A stretch of DNA of 62,899 nucleotides from Bacteroidales bacterium (GTDB lineage Bacteria; Bacteroidota; Bacteroidia; Bacteroidales; Marinilabiliaceae). Below are positions 55,372 through 62,899 of the stretch, piece by piece; position 1 is the stretch's first letter; every line of letters starts with the position of its first letter. A program made the position numbers and the translations under genes. The notes beneath the pieces were generated by a model. The model was given only the letters and a program-made list of their open reading frames with translations. It did not search any database and was not told the DNA's origin. The DNA lies in assembly GCA_024401355.1 (NCBI GenBank), contig JAKSLF010000016.1, positions 1 through 62,899 on the forward strand, read 5' to 3'.

Positions 55372-55845
55372 ATGGCAATTTTCGGAACTGTTGCTACTCT
55401 GGAGACTCAGGGATGCAACAAGAAGTATGGCAAAGTTTTCGAGTTTCTTAAGAACCACGATCTGGCAGCAGAGTTTGCTGGAATGAATCCTGGCGATAAG
55501 AAGACTGTCGTTATTGATGACAACAATAAGGCTATCTTCCAGGTCTACAATACTAAGGTTCATGCTCTGGCACGACTCGAGGGACATCGAAAGTTCGCTG
55601 ATGTTCAGTATATTTTTGAAGGACAGGAAATAATAGGCTGTACCGATATCAAGAATATCTCTGAAACACCTGACTATAATGAAGAAAAGGATATCTTCTT
55701 CATTAATGCCAATAAGCAGCTCTCACACCTGGTTCTCTCTGCTGGTGAAGCCGCTATTCTTGAACCTTCCGATCTGCATGCTCCTTGCATGATGATTGGC
55801 GAGCAAAAGGTGGCTAAGAAAATCGTTTTCAAGGTCAAATTGTAA
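55372..55845 (+). CDS. YhcH/YjgK/YiaL family protein
   Basis: A 157-residue cupin-like protein (DUF386 type, also the EbgC family). HALARLEGHRKFADVQYIFE, IGCTDIKNISETPDYNEEKD and LEPSDLHAPCMMIGEQKVAKK with metal-binding His/Glu are family hallmarks. Members occur in sialic acid and uronate gene clusters and may speed anomer conversion; function here is inferred. It precedes uxaB by 68 bp. Confidence 0.88.
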   Translation: MAIFGTVATLETQGCNKKYGKVFEFLKNHDLAAEFAGMNPGDKKTVVIDDNNKAIFQVYNTKVHALARLEGHRKFADVQYIFEGQEIIGCTDIKNISETPDYNEEKDIFFINANKQLSHLVLSAGEAAILEPSDLHAPCMMIGEQKVAKKIVFKVKL

Positions 55846-55913
55846 TTTAATTGTAAACTAAGTATTTAATTCATGAAATAGAGTTTGTCCTCTATTCTAT
55901 AATCTTATTTAAT

Positions 55914-57395
55914 ATGGTAGCACTTAATAAGCGTACTGCTCCTAAGAGCCAGGCTCCAGAGCGTATTATTCAGTTCGGTGAGGGAAATTTCCTCCGTGCT
56001 TTTGTTGACTGGATTATCTACAACATGAACCAGCGTACAAACTTCAACTCATCTGTTGTTGTCGTTCAGCCTATCGACAAGGGTATGGTCGAGTGGCTCA
56101 ATGGTCAGGATTGTCTTTATCATGTGAATCTTCAGGGCCGTCAGAATGGTAAGCCTGTCGACGAGCTTACACGCATCGACGTCATTAGCCGTGCGCTCAA
56201 TCCTTATAGCCAGAATGCTGCTTTCATGGCTTTGGCCGAGCAGCCTGAAATTCGTTTCGTGATCTCCAACACTACTGAGGCTGGTATCACTTTCGATCCT
56301 AACTGCAAGTTTACCGACGCACCTGCTTCTTCTTATCCAGGCAAGTTGACACAGCTCCTCTATCGTCGTTTCAAGGCTTTCAATGGCGATCCTAAGAAGG
56401 GTCTTATCATTATGCCTTGCGAGCTTATCTTCTTGAATGGTCACCATCTTAAGGATTGTATCTTCAAGTATATCGAGCTCTGGAAGAATGATTTCGGCAA
56501 GGACTACGAAAAGTTCAAGAACTGGTTCGCAAAATATTGCTATGTATGTGCAACTCTTGTCGATCGTATCGTTCCTGGTTTCCCTCGCAAGGATATTGCT
56601 AAGCTCCAGAAGCGTGCTGGCTATGAAGATAATTTGATGGTTCAGGCCGAAATCTTCCATCTATGGGTTATCGAGAAGCCTGAAAATATGTCTATCGCTA
56701 ATCTCCGCAAGGAGTTCCCTGCTGAAAAGGCTGGTCTCCATGTCCTTATCGCTGAGTCTGAAAAGCCATACCACGAGCGTAAGGTAACTCTCCTCAATGG
56801 CCCTCATACTGTCCTTTCGCCTGTCGCATACCTTTCTGGTATCAACATCGTTCGCGACGCTTGCCATCATCCTGTTGTCGGCAAGTATATTAAGAAGGTT
56901 CAGTTCGACGAACTCATGCAGACTCTCAACCTCCCAATGGCTGAACTCGAGCAGTTCGGAAAGGACGTCCTTGAGCGTTTCGACAATCCTTATGTCGACC
57001 ATCAGGTGACTTCAATCATGCTCAATTCATTCCCTAAGTTTGAAACTCGCGATCTCCCTGGATTGAAGATCTATCTCGAGCGTAAGGGTGAACTTCCTAA
57101 GGGTCTCGTACTCGGTCTCGCCGCTATCATCACTTACTACAAGGGTGGTGTACGCGCCGACGGAGCTCCTATCCAGCCTAACGACGCTCAGGAGATTATG
57201 GATCTTTTGAAGAACCTCTGGGCTTCCAACGATACTCGTAAGGTTGCCGAGGGCGTTCTCGCTTCTACTGATGTTATCTGGAAGGAAAGCAAGCAGGATC
57301 TCAACAAGATTCCTGGTTTGACTGATATGGTTACTGATTTCCTCAACCAGATTCAGTCTAAGGGTATGCTCGAAACTGTTAAGGGTATTCTCTAG
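55914..57395 (+). CDS. uxaB: Tagaturonate reductase (altronate oxidoreductase)
   Basis: A 493-residue mannitol-dehydrogenase-family enzyme reducing tagaturonate to altronate with NADH. Motifs: IIQFGEGNFLRAFVDWIIYN, VISNTTEAGI, IIMPCELIFLNGHHLKDCI, DRIVPGFPRKD and the catalytic Lys/His region KVTLLNGPHTVLSPVAYLSG. It pairs with uxaA downstream, which supports UxaB over fructuronate reductase UxuB. Highly biased codons. Confidence 0.92.
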   Translation: MVALNKRTAPKSQAPERIIQFGEGNFLRAFVDWIIYNMNQRTNFNSSVVVVQPIDKGMVEWLNGQDCLYHVNLQGRQNGKPVDELTRIDVISRALNPYSQNAAFMALAEQPEIRFVISNTTEAGITFDPNCKFTDAPASSYPGKLTQLLYRRFKAFNGDPKKGLIIMPCELIFLNGHHLKDCIFKYIELWKNDFGKDYEKFKNWFAKYCYVCATLVDRIVPGFPRKDIAKLQKRAGYEDNLMVQAEIFHLWVIEKPENMSIANLRKEFPAEKAGLHVLIAESEKPYHERKVTLLNGPHTVLSPVAYLSGINIVRDACHHPVVGKYIKKVQFDELMQTLNLPMAELEQFGKDVLERFDNPYVDHQVTSIMLNSFPKFETRDLPGLKIYLERKGELPKGLVLGLAAIITYYKGGVRADGAPIQPNDAQEIMDLLKNLWASNDTRKVAEGVLASTDVIWKESKQDLNKIPGLTDMVTDFLNQIQSKGMLETVKGIL

Positions 57396-57408
57396 GATAT
57401 TTGACTTT

Positions 57409-57450
57409 TGGACCATTTGCATGCTATTGTGAATGGTCCATTTTATTTTT
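57409..57450 (+). terminator. Terminator-like hairpin between uxaB and uxaA
   Basis: A perfect 9-bp stem TGGACCATT/AATGGTCCA is followed by TTTTATTTTT. It sits 13 bp before the uxaA start, so it may reduce or control uxaA expression rather than end the operon fully. Confidence 0.75.
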
Positions 57451-57462
57451 GACATTTTAACG

Positions 57463-58968
57463 ATGAAAGATTTTCTCAAGATAAATCCAGCCGACAACGT
57501 GATGGTCGCTATTAGCGATATGGCTAAAGGAACTGTTGTTAATGTTGACGGCGAAAACATAACTCTTGCGACCGATGCTAAGGCAGGACACAAGATTGCT
57601 CTCAGGGATATTGCCGAGGGTGAAAATGTTATTAAGTATGGTTTCCCTATCGGTCACGCTCGTCATTCAATAGGTAAAGGCTCGTATCTCGATCATGAGG
57701 ATATTAAGACTAATCTTGAAGGACAGCTCGATTATTCCGACATCAAGCTAAAGGGACTTAAGCCTTGTCTGCCTTCTGGCGAACAGTTCACATGGATGGG
57801 CTACGAACGTAAGGATGGTCAGGTCGGCATCCGTAATGAGGTCTGGGTTATCCCTACTGTCGGATGTGTTAACGGTGTGATTAAGCAGATCGTTGAAAAG
57901 GTTAAGGCCGAACTCGGCAGCAATATCGAAGGCATTGATGGCATTTTCGATTTCCCTCACAACTATGGCTGCTCGCAGCTTTCTGAAGACCACGAGAATA
58001 CTAAGAAGATTCTCCGCGATATGATTCATCATCCTAATGCTGGCGGTATTCTTGTCGTTGGTCTTGGTTGCGAAAACAATCAGCCTAAGGTTTTCGCTGA
58101 GTTCTGTGGCGACTACGACAAGGACCGCGTGAAGTTCATGGTAAGTCAGGAGGTCGATGGCGACGAGGTTGAATATGGTGCTAAGCTTCTGAAGGATTTG
58201 GTGCTGAACGCTCAGAAGTGTAAACGCACCAAGCAGCCTGCTTCTAAACTCCGAATAGGTCTCAAGTGCGGTGGCTCTGATGGCTTTTCTGGCATTACTG
58301 CCAATCCTCTCCTGGGTGCATTCTCCGATTTCCTTTGCGAGACTCAAGGCGGTACTACTATTCTTACTGAGGTCCCTGAAATGTTCGGCGCCGAAACTAT
58401 CTTGATGGAGCGTTGTGCTAACGAGGAGTTGCTCGGACAGACTATCAGTCTTATCAATAATTTCAAGGAGTATTTCCTTAGTCATGGCGAACCAGTAGGC
58501 GAAAATCCATCTCCTGGCAATAAGGCCGGTGGCATTTCTACTCTTGAAGAAAAGGCTTTGGGCTGTACTCAGAAGTCTGGTAAATCTGCCGTGTGTGGCG
58601 TGATGGAATATGGCGACAGACTGAAAAATAATGGTCTCAACCTTCTCTCTGCTCCAGGCAACGATCTCGTCGCTGCTACTGCTCTCGCCGCTGCTGGTTG
58701 TCAGATGGTGCTCTTTACTACTGGCCGTGGTACGCCTTTCGCTACTTTTGTCCCTACAATGAAGGTTTCTACTAATAGTGGTCTCGCTACACGCAAACCT
58801 CGTTGGATCGACTTTAATGCCGGCGTTTTGGTTGAAGATAAGACTATGGATGAGGTCCTCAAGGATTTTATTCAAAAGATTCTCCGTACTGCAAGCGGCG
58901 AATATGTAAATGCAGAAAAGAGCGACATACATGAAATTTCAATTTTCAAAAATGGTGTGACTTTATAA
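57463..58968 (+). CDS. uxaA: Altronate dehydratase
   Basis: A 501-residue enzyme dehydrating altronate to KDG. An N-terminal SAF domain (about 1-90) has NPADNVMVAISDMAKGTVV and GFPIGHARHSIGKGSY; the main GD/AH domain has GYERKDGQVGIRNEVWVIPT, FPHNYGCSQL, GLGCENNQP, LKCGGSDGFSGITANPLLG and TTGRGTPFATFVPTMKVSTN. The frame reaches to 57433, but that ATG lies in the preceding hairpin. A terminator follows. Confidence 0.95.
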   Translation: MKDFLKINPADNVMVAISDMAKGTVVNVDGENITLATDAKAGHKIALRDIAEGENVIKYGFPIGHARHSIGKGSYLDHEDIKTNLEGQLDYSDIKLKGLKPCLPSGEQFTWMGYERKDGQVGIRNEVWVIPTVGCVNGVIKQIVEKVKAELGSNIEGIDGIFDFPHNYGCSQLSEDHENTKKILRDMIHHPNAGGILVVGLGCENNQPKVFAEFCGDYDKDRVKFMVSQEVDGDEVEYGAKLLKDLVLNAQKCKRTKQPASKLRIGLKCGGSDGFSGITANPLLGAFSDFLCETQGGTTILTEVPEMFGAETILMERCANEELLGQTISLINNFKEYFLSHGEPVGENPSPGNKAGGISTLEEKALGCTQKSGKSAVCGVMEYGDRLKNNGLNLLSAPGNDLVAATALAAAGCQMVLFTTGRGTPFATFVPTMKVSTNSGLATRKPRWIDFNAGVLVEDKTMDEVLKDFIQKILRTASGEYVNAEKSDIHEISIFKNGVTL

Positions 58969-58988
58969 GCATATATTATATATAGTCG

Positions 58989-59022
58989 AAGCCAGATTGA
59001 GATATTCTCGGTCTGGCTTTTG
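58989..59022 (+). terminator. Terminator after uxaA
   Basis: AAGCCAGA pairs with TCTGGCTT (8 bp), followed by TTTGTCTT. Its T-tract also contains the -33 TTTG of the next gene. Confidence 0.8.
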
Positions 59023-59050
59023 TCTTATAATTATTTATTTGTTATTTTTG
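59019..59050 (+). promoter_or_regulatory. Bacteroidota-type promoter of the hydrolase gene
   Basis: TTTG (59019-59022) and TATTTTTG (59043-59050) are 20 bp apart, an exact fit. The leader to ATG 59067 is only about 10 nt. Confidence 0.75.
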
Positions 59051-59066
59051 CGAAAAACCTAAATTC

Positions 59067-60011
59067 ATGGAAATGACGATTATTATTTGCTTAAGTTTAC
59101 TTGCCGCTTTTTTGGTGATTATGATTGTTGTCGGATATGTTTTGGTTAATACTGGCATTTTCCGCAATCCACTTGGTCTTGACGAATGGGCTTTTGTTGA
59201 TAAGGTCACTAATTCCGAGTATCCTGGCACTAAAGATTGGATCACGTCAAAATTGAATGATGGTACTATAAAGGAGCTGTCCGTCGTTTGCCGAGATATA
59301 AAGGTTCATGCCTATTATGCTGCTTGTCCTGGCGCTGTTCGTACTGTTGTCCTCACTCACGGCTATTCAGGCTGTGCTCTTCAGATGATGCCTTATGCTC
59401 GTATGTGGTTCGAACAGCTTCATTGTAATATTCTTGTTCACGATTTGCCTCATCATGGTCAGAGTCAGGGTACTATGACTCAAATGGGATGGTATGATCG
59501 CTTTTTTCTCCTGAACTGGATTAATAAGGCTAAGGAGTTGTTCCCTAATACTGATATTTATCTTCAGGGACTTTCCATGGGTTCTGCTACCTCTCTCAAT
59601 GTGTTGAGAGAACAACTTCCTGCAGAACTTAAAGGTGTAGTCGCTGATTGTTCATTCAGTTCCGTATGGGATTTGTTCGACTATCAGATACGAGTAGGTT
59701 ACAAATACTTGCCAACTAAGATTTCCCTCTTCTTTGCTAGCACTATCTGCTATTTAAGGTGTGGCTGGTCGTTCCGTGAGGCTTCTGTTGTCGAATCTAT
59801 TAAAAAGTCCGATGTTCCTGTTTTGTTTATTCATGGCGATGCCGACCGCCGAGTCCCTGTAAGTCATGTTTATAAGTTATACAATGCAAGACCTTCCAAT
59901 TTGTCTTCGCTTTGGATTACTAAAGATGCCGGACATGGATGCTCTCTTATTCTCTATCCTAATGATTATTGTAAAAAAATTCAACAGTTTCTACACGAAA
60001 ATCAACTTTGA
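59067..60011 (+). CDS. Membrane-anchored alpha/beta hydrolase
   Basis: A 314-residue protein with one N-terminal membrane helix (about residues 5-28) and an alpha/beta hydrolase domain. LTHGYSGCALQMMP forms the oxyanion region, QGLSMGSATSL carries the nucleophile Ser, HGDADRRVP the acid Asp, and KDAGHGCSL the catalytic His. The substrate is unknown. Its TGA stop lies inside the terminal repeat of the mobile-element-like copy B, so the C terminus may have been trimmed or altered by insertion. It has its own promoter. Confidence 0.85.
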   Translation: MEMTIIICLSLLAAFLVIMIVVGYVLVNTGIFRNPLGLDEWAFVDKVTNSEYPGTKDWITSKLNDGTIKELSVVCRDIKVHAYYAACPGAVRTVVLTHGYSGCALQMMPYARMWFEQLHCNILVHDLPHHGQSQGTMTQMGWYDRFFLLNWINKAKELFPNTDIYLQGLSMGSATSLNVLREQLPAELKGVVADCSFSSVWDLFDYQIRVGYKYLPTKISLFFASTICYLRCGWSFREASVVESIKKSDVPVLFIHGDADRRVPVSHVYKLYNARPSNLSSLWITKDAGHGCSLILYPNDYCKKIQQFLHENQL

Positions 60012-60277
60012 CCATTTGACCGTGACCATTCCAGCTTTTCTGCGTTTTCGTCCAAACGGTTTTCATACTTTATGGTTAAAAACCCGATAACGTTTGTTAA
60101 TTTTGACGTGTAACCTTTAGCGTTATTTAATTATCTTTCACAATTTAGGCCGCCCCGACTTTCGACACTTTTCTCGTAGGGATAACGGTACCTTAACGTA
60201 CCCTTACCATACCTTTCTGACTTCATTAAAAAAGACATCCCTTTAACTTACATTAACAATGGTCATGGTCAAAGTTG
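60003..60277 (-). mobile_element. MITE-like repeat, copy B (inverted relative to copy A)
   Basis: About 275 bp, reverse-complement homologue of 32569-32850. Ends: CAACTTTGACCATTTGACCG at 60003 onward (ending GACCATT at 60030) and AATGGTCATGGTCAAAGTTG at 60258-60277. The two ends differ by one TTTGACC unit. Conserved interior blocks include GGTATGGTAAGGGTACG and CGTTATCCCT on the minus strand. The left end overlaps the last codons and stop of the hydrolase gene. No ORF and no target duplication was identified. Confidence 0.75.
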
Positions 60278-60320
60278 TAAAATCGATTTTTGATTGTTTT
60301 TGTCCTTTTTTTTAATACTT

Positions 60321-60350
60321 TTTTTGTTTTTGTTTTTGTTTTTGTTTTTG
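60321..60350 (+). repeat. Simple repeat, five TTTTTG units
   Basis: Five perfect hexamers in a row, flanked by T-rich sequence. They lie between repeat copy B and the FISUMP lipoprotein gene, about 100 bp before its start. Such tracts can slip and change length. Confidence 0.9.
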
Positions 60351-60383
60351 TTTTACTTTGTGCCCCGTAATCAGATACTCTAT

Positions 60384-60391
60384 TATCTTTC
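60384..60391 (+). promoter_or_regulatory. Weak candidate -7 element of the FISUMP lipoprotein gene
   Basis: TATCTTTC matches seven of eight consensus positions; the TTTG at 60357-60360 is 23 bp upstream. The leader to ATG 60454 would be about 55 nt. Confidence 0.35.
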
Positions 60392-60453
60392 CCTTTTATA
60401 GGGGACTGAGAATATTTAGAAAATAATTAAGAATACAATTAATACCTAAAATC

Positions 60454-61809
60454 ATGAATAGATTAATTTCATGCACGGCTGTTGTTGCGTTGATGTTAGG
60501 CTTTGCAGGATGCAAAGAAGATGAACCGAGCAGAATTCCGACAGCGCCTACTTCATTTGGCATAGAAGATGGTGCTGTGGTAGAAAAGACGGATGTTAAG
60601 CTTTCTGCTTCTGGAAGCACAACGGAAATGGACGACATTTCTATTTCTTATGAATATTACATTGGCACTTCACCAGAGGAACTGAATCTAACAGATGCAA
60701 AAGTTGTCCTAGAACCATATGCGCAGTACTTTTGGAAAGCAATAGCAGTAAGTGATTATGGCGCATGCGAATCAGATGTGAGAACATTCTATTGTGTGCC
60801 TCCTTTGGATATTGAAACGGACAATGGTGATGGTGAGTGGGCTGCAGTGTTGCGCTTCAAAGGTTTGAAAAAAATCAAAGGAGGTGTAGTGACAGCAACT
60901 CCAAATCACGAAGGATACGAAATGGATCCGATAAACATACCTGAAGGGCAAGATTCGTGCTACATTAAATTGAAGTATTACACGGCAGAAACAAGCAATG
61001 CATGGGTACAGAATTTCGATGATGAACACGGAGTGTTGTATGAACCTGTAATTTACGATTTTGATGTAAAGTTGGACGTGACAGTCGGAGACAAGACTTT
61101 TTCATTAAACAACAGTTCAAAGGAAATAATCCTCGACAAGCAGTCATGTGTTCGTGACCATGAATTCAATGTGTATCGATTGGTGAAGATTGGTAGTCAA
61201 ACATGGCTCGCTGACGATTTGAGAACAACGACATATTTTAACGAATATGGGGACCAAGTAGGAAATGATTATCGTACTCCTACATTGAATACGGGATTAT
61301 CTGGGGTGGTGTATAAATACCCATATAATGTACTTTGCTATAGTGACAAATACGAATACTGGGCTAAATCAATAGCTCCGAAGGGGTTTCATGTTTCTAC
61401 TGATGAAGATTGGATGGTTTTAGAGAATTATCTTGGAGCTAAGATTAAGGAAACTTCATCAAAGTCAATGGATTTTTCACCATATTTTTTAATAGACTAT
61501 GCTTATCATGTCGTAAGCAAAGATCGTGTAGATGAGGTGATAAGCACATGCTCATATGGAGAAGATTCGGCACTAAAGAGAAAATTGTGTTCAAGATATG
61601 GCTGGAATGATGGACGGCATGATGGCTACTTGTCTATGTTAAACATAAAACCCTGGGCAGAAGATGGTAAAGGTGCAGTGATACTATCACCATCTGAAAC
61701 TCACATATATTGCTGCAGAGTGTTTACAGAACATTTGGATGGTGTTGTAAGGTGTTTCACGAGTCCAACTGGAATGTATCATTTTGTTATTCGTTGTGTA
61801 AAAGACTAA
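60454..61809 (+). CDS. FISUMP-type lipoprotein
   Basis: A 451-residue lipoprotein (lipobox GFAGC, Cys20, then KEDEPS). Residues 30-130 look like an Ig/fibronectin-type domain (SISYEYYIGTSPEEL, AQYFWKAIAVSDYG). The C-terminal half from about residue 235 is a Fibrobacter succinogenes major paralogous (FISUMP) domain: VKIGSQTWLADDLRTTTY, the long IAPKGFHVSTDEDWMVLENY stretch and closing FVIRCVKD. Such proteins are surface exposed; function unknown. It is isolated and lies beside repeat copy B. Confidence 0.8.
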   Translation: MNRLISCTAVVALMLGFAGCKEDEPSRIPTAPTSFGIEDGAVVEKTDVKLSASGSTTEMDDISISYEYYIGTSPEELNLTDAKVVLEPYAQYFWKAIAVSDYGACESDVRTFYCVPPLDIETDNGDGEWAAVLRFKGLKKIKGGVVTATPNHEGYEMDPINIPEGQDSCYIKLKYYTAETSNAWVQNFDDEHGVLYEPVIYDFDVKLDVTVGDKTFSLNNSSKEIILDKQSCVRDHEFNVYRLVKIGSQTWLADDLRTTTYFNEYGDQVGNDYRTPTLNTGLSGVVYKYPYNVLCYSDKYEYWAKSIAPKGFHVSTDEDWMVLENYLGAKIKETSSKSMDFSPYFLIDYAYHVVSKDRVDEVISTCSYGEDSALKRKLCSRYGWNDGRHDGYLSMLNIKPWAEDGKGAVILSPSETHIYCCRVFTEHLDGVVRCFTSPTGMYHFVIRCVKD

Positions 61810-61832
61810 CTAGAAATCCAAGAAGTCTATCT

Positions 61833-61919
61833 ATGAAGGCGTATATATTATTAATTTGTTTTCTTCTCCAGTCAATGACTATATGGGGACAAGAAAAATC
61901 TATTGTTGTCGTCCGCTAA
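61833..61919 (+). pseudogene. Truncated secreted-protein ORF (28 codons)
   Basis: An ATG-started frame encoding a signal-peptide-like segment (YILLICFLLQSMTIWGQ) followed by EKSIVVVR and a stop. It begins 23 bp after the FISUMP gene and is followed by a terminator. It looks like the 5' remnant of a secreted-protein gene whose body has been lost; a genuine tiny peptide cannot be excluded. Confidence 0.5.
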
Positions 61920-61945
61920 ACCTTTTTAGATCATATAAGACAATA

Positions 61946-61980
61946 GGCTGAATCTCATTGGCAGAGGTTCAGCCTTTGCT
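61946..61980 (+). terminator. Terminator after the FISUMP region
   Basis: The stem GGCTGAATCTC/GAGGTTCAGCC is identical to that at 32918-32947, with another loop (ATTGGCA), followed by TTTGCTTT. Confidence 0.75.
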
Positions 61981-62032
61981 TTATGCTTCGCTACATAACT
62001 CGATAAACGATGAGCATACGCATTTTATACCA

Positions 62033-62068
62033 ATAAAAAAAAGAGGTTGTCCGTTTCCGAACAACCTC
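62033..62068 (-). terminator. Rho-independent terminator of gapA
   Basis: On the minus strand GAGGTTGT/ACAACCTC closes a hairpin followed by eight Ts, 30 bp after the gapA stop. Confidence 0.9.
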
Positions 62069-62097
62069 CATATATCTAAACTATTCTAGTTCCGATA

Positions 62098-62899
62098 TTA
62101 CTTAATCTCTGAGAAGTACTTGATTGTACGAACCATCTGAGAAGTGTATGAGTTCTCATTGTCATACCAAGATACAACCTGTACCTGATAAGTGTCGTCG
62201 TCGATCTTGCTAACCATTGTCTGAGTAGCATCGAAGAGTGAACCGAACTTCATACCGATGATATCGCTAGAAACGATCTGATCCTCAGTGTAACCGAAAG
62301 ACTCAGTTGTAGCAGCCTTCATAGCAGCGTTGATACCCTCTACAGTTACGTCCTTAGCCTTAACAACAGCAACGAGGATAGTTGTAGAACCTGTTGGAGT
62401 TGGGATACGCTGTGCAGAACCGATGAGCTTACCGTTGAGCTCAGGGATTACAAGACCGATAGCCTTTGCAGCACCTGTTGAGTTTGGAACGATGTTCTGA
62501 GCACCAGCACGTGAACGACGGAGGTCGCCCTTACGCTGTGGACCGTCAAGAATCATCTGGTCACCAGTGTATGCGTGGATTGTTGACATGATACCTGACT
62601 GGATAGGAGCGTATGCGTTAAGAGCAGCTGCCATTGGAGCCAAGCAGTTTGTTGTACAAGAAGCAGCAGAGATAACCTTATCAGCAGCTGTCAAAGTCTT
62701 GTGGTTAACATTGTAAACGATTGTTGGGAGGTCGTTACCAGCAGGTGCTGAGATAACTACCTTCTTTGCACCAGCTGTAAGGTGAGCTGAAGCCTTCTCC
62801 TTTGATGTATAGAAACCTGTACACTCGAGAACTACGTCTACGTTGTTAGCCTTCCAAGGGCAGTTTGCAGCGTCCTTCTCAGCAGAGATCTTGATCTCC
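62098..62899 (-). CDS. gapA: Glyceraldehyde-3-phosphate dehydrogenase (5' part outside window)
   Basis: The C-terminal 267 or so residues of GAPDH, open to the window edge. The catalytic Cys motif [12 protein letters not shown], the upstream [55 protein letters not shown], and the C-terminal [20 protein letters not shown] are all intact. It oxidises glyceraldehyde 3-phosphate in glycolysis, also the fate of the Eda product. Codons are strongly biased. The in-frame TTG at 62694 is not the start; coding continues upstream. Confidence 0.97.
   Translation of the reverse strand, partial: EIKISAEKDAANCPWKANNVDVVLECTGFYTSKEKASAHLTAGAKKVVISAPAGNDLPTIVYNVNHKTLTAADKVISAASCTTNCLAPMAAALNAYAPIQSGIMSTIHAYTGDQMILDGPQRKGDLRRSRAGAQNIVPNSTGAAKAIGLVIPELNGKLIGSAQRIPTPTGSTTILVAVVKAKDVTVEGINAAMKAATTESFGYTEDQIVSSDIIGMKFGSLFDATQTMVSKIDDDTYQVQVVSWYDNENSYTSQMVRTIKYFSEIK

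Noticed and set aside
57748-58932. Long minus-strand open frame opposite uxaA
   Set aside because: It mirrors the biased codons of uxaA and shows no protein family features.
32850-60003. 27-kb block between the repeats as a composite transposon
   Set aside because: The block consists of core metabolic genes with no transposase, and the copies are too diverged for a recent joint move.
62692-62694. TTG as the start of GAPDH
   Set aside because: The coding frame continues upstream with typical GAPDH sequence to the window edge, so the gene is cut by the window and does not start there.

Overview
The window looks like a chromosome segment of a Bacteroidales bacterium, most likely Prevotella-like. 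Evidence: promoters of the Bacteroidota type (TAnnTTTG near -7, TTTG near -33) precede many genes; there is a C-terminal type B sorting domain of the gliding/type IX secretion kind, an OMP_b-brl_3-type outer-membrane barrel, a FISUMP-type lipoprotein and a NusG-like UpxY-family protein. The species assignment is inference. The left edge carries the 3' end of a 5S rRNA gene; the right edge cuts a GAPDH gene.

Layout. 1-8.7 kb: an rRNA operon end, then a run of + strand housekeeping genes (RsmI-like methylase, NadE, MFS efflux, a type-B-sorted secreted protein, Rel/SpoT, Tgt). 8.7-16.2 kb: Nudix, ribosomal protein S1, STAS protein, RNase Z, CTP synthase, YidC. 16.4-21.6 kb: a short envelope-polysaccharide group (export lipoprotein, Wzc-like tyrosine kinase with a Tyr/Gly-rich tail, TPR-like lipoprotein, membrane-Nudix fusion). 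21.7-32.4 kb: SDR, five-LysM/periplasmic-binding fusion, ABC-F, RlmB, a KDG-kinase paralogue with a nucleosidase and an SGNH lipoprotein, MBL hydrolase, serine acetyltransferase, Ca/Na antiporter. 33-37.2 kb (minus): a complete Phe/Tyr operon (pheA, aminotransferase, DAHP synthase-chorismate mutase, tyrA). It is preceded by a 25-codon leader peptide dense in Phe and Tyr codons and a terminator with a competing antiterminator, which together look like a classical attenuator. 37.3-46 kb (minus): outer-membrane receptor, MltF-like enzyme, GalM, then mltG-ftsE-upxY-like-dapF. 46.3-59 kb: a uronate-catabolism locus of two divergent transcription groups, lacI-kduI-kduD leftward and uxaC-kdgK-eda-exuT-lacI-yhcH-uxaB-uxaA rightward. 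It converts galacturonate and unsaturated uronate products to pyruvate and glyceraldehyde 3-phosphate, with visible LacI-type operators between the groups. 59-62.9 kb: alpha/beta hydrolase, FISUMP lipoprotein, a truncated secreted ORF and gapA.

The strongest unexplained structure is a pair of related non-coding elements of about 280 bp at 32569-32850 and, inverted, at 60003-60277. They share roughly 80-85% identity by hand alignment and have terminal inverted repeats built from TTTGACC units. One copy supplies the stop codon of the adjacent hydrolase gene. They look like a MITE-type mobile element of a family I do not recognise. The pair brackets the aromatic operon and the uronate locus in inverted orientation. 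No CRISPR array, tRNA or transposase gene was seen.
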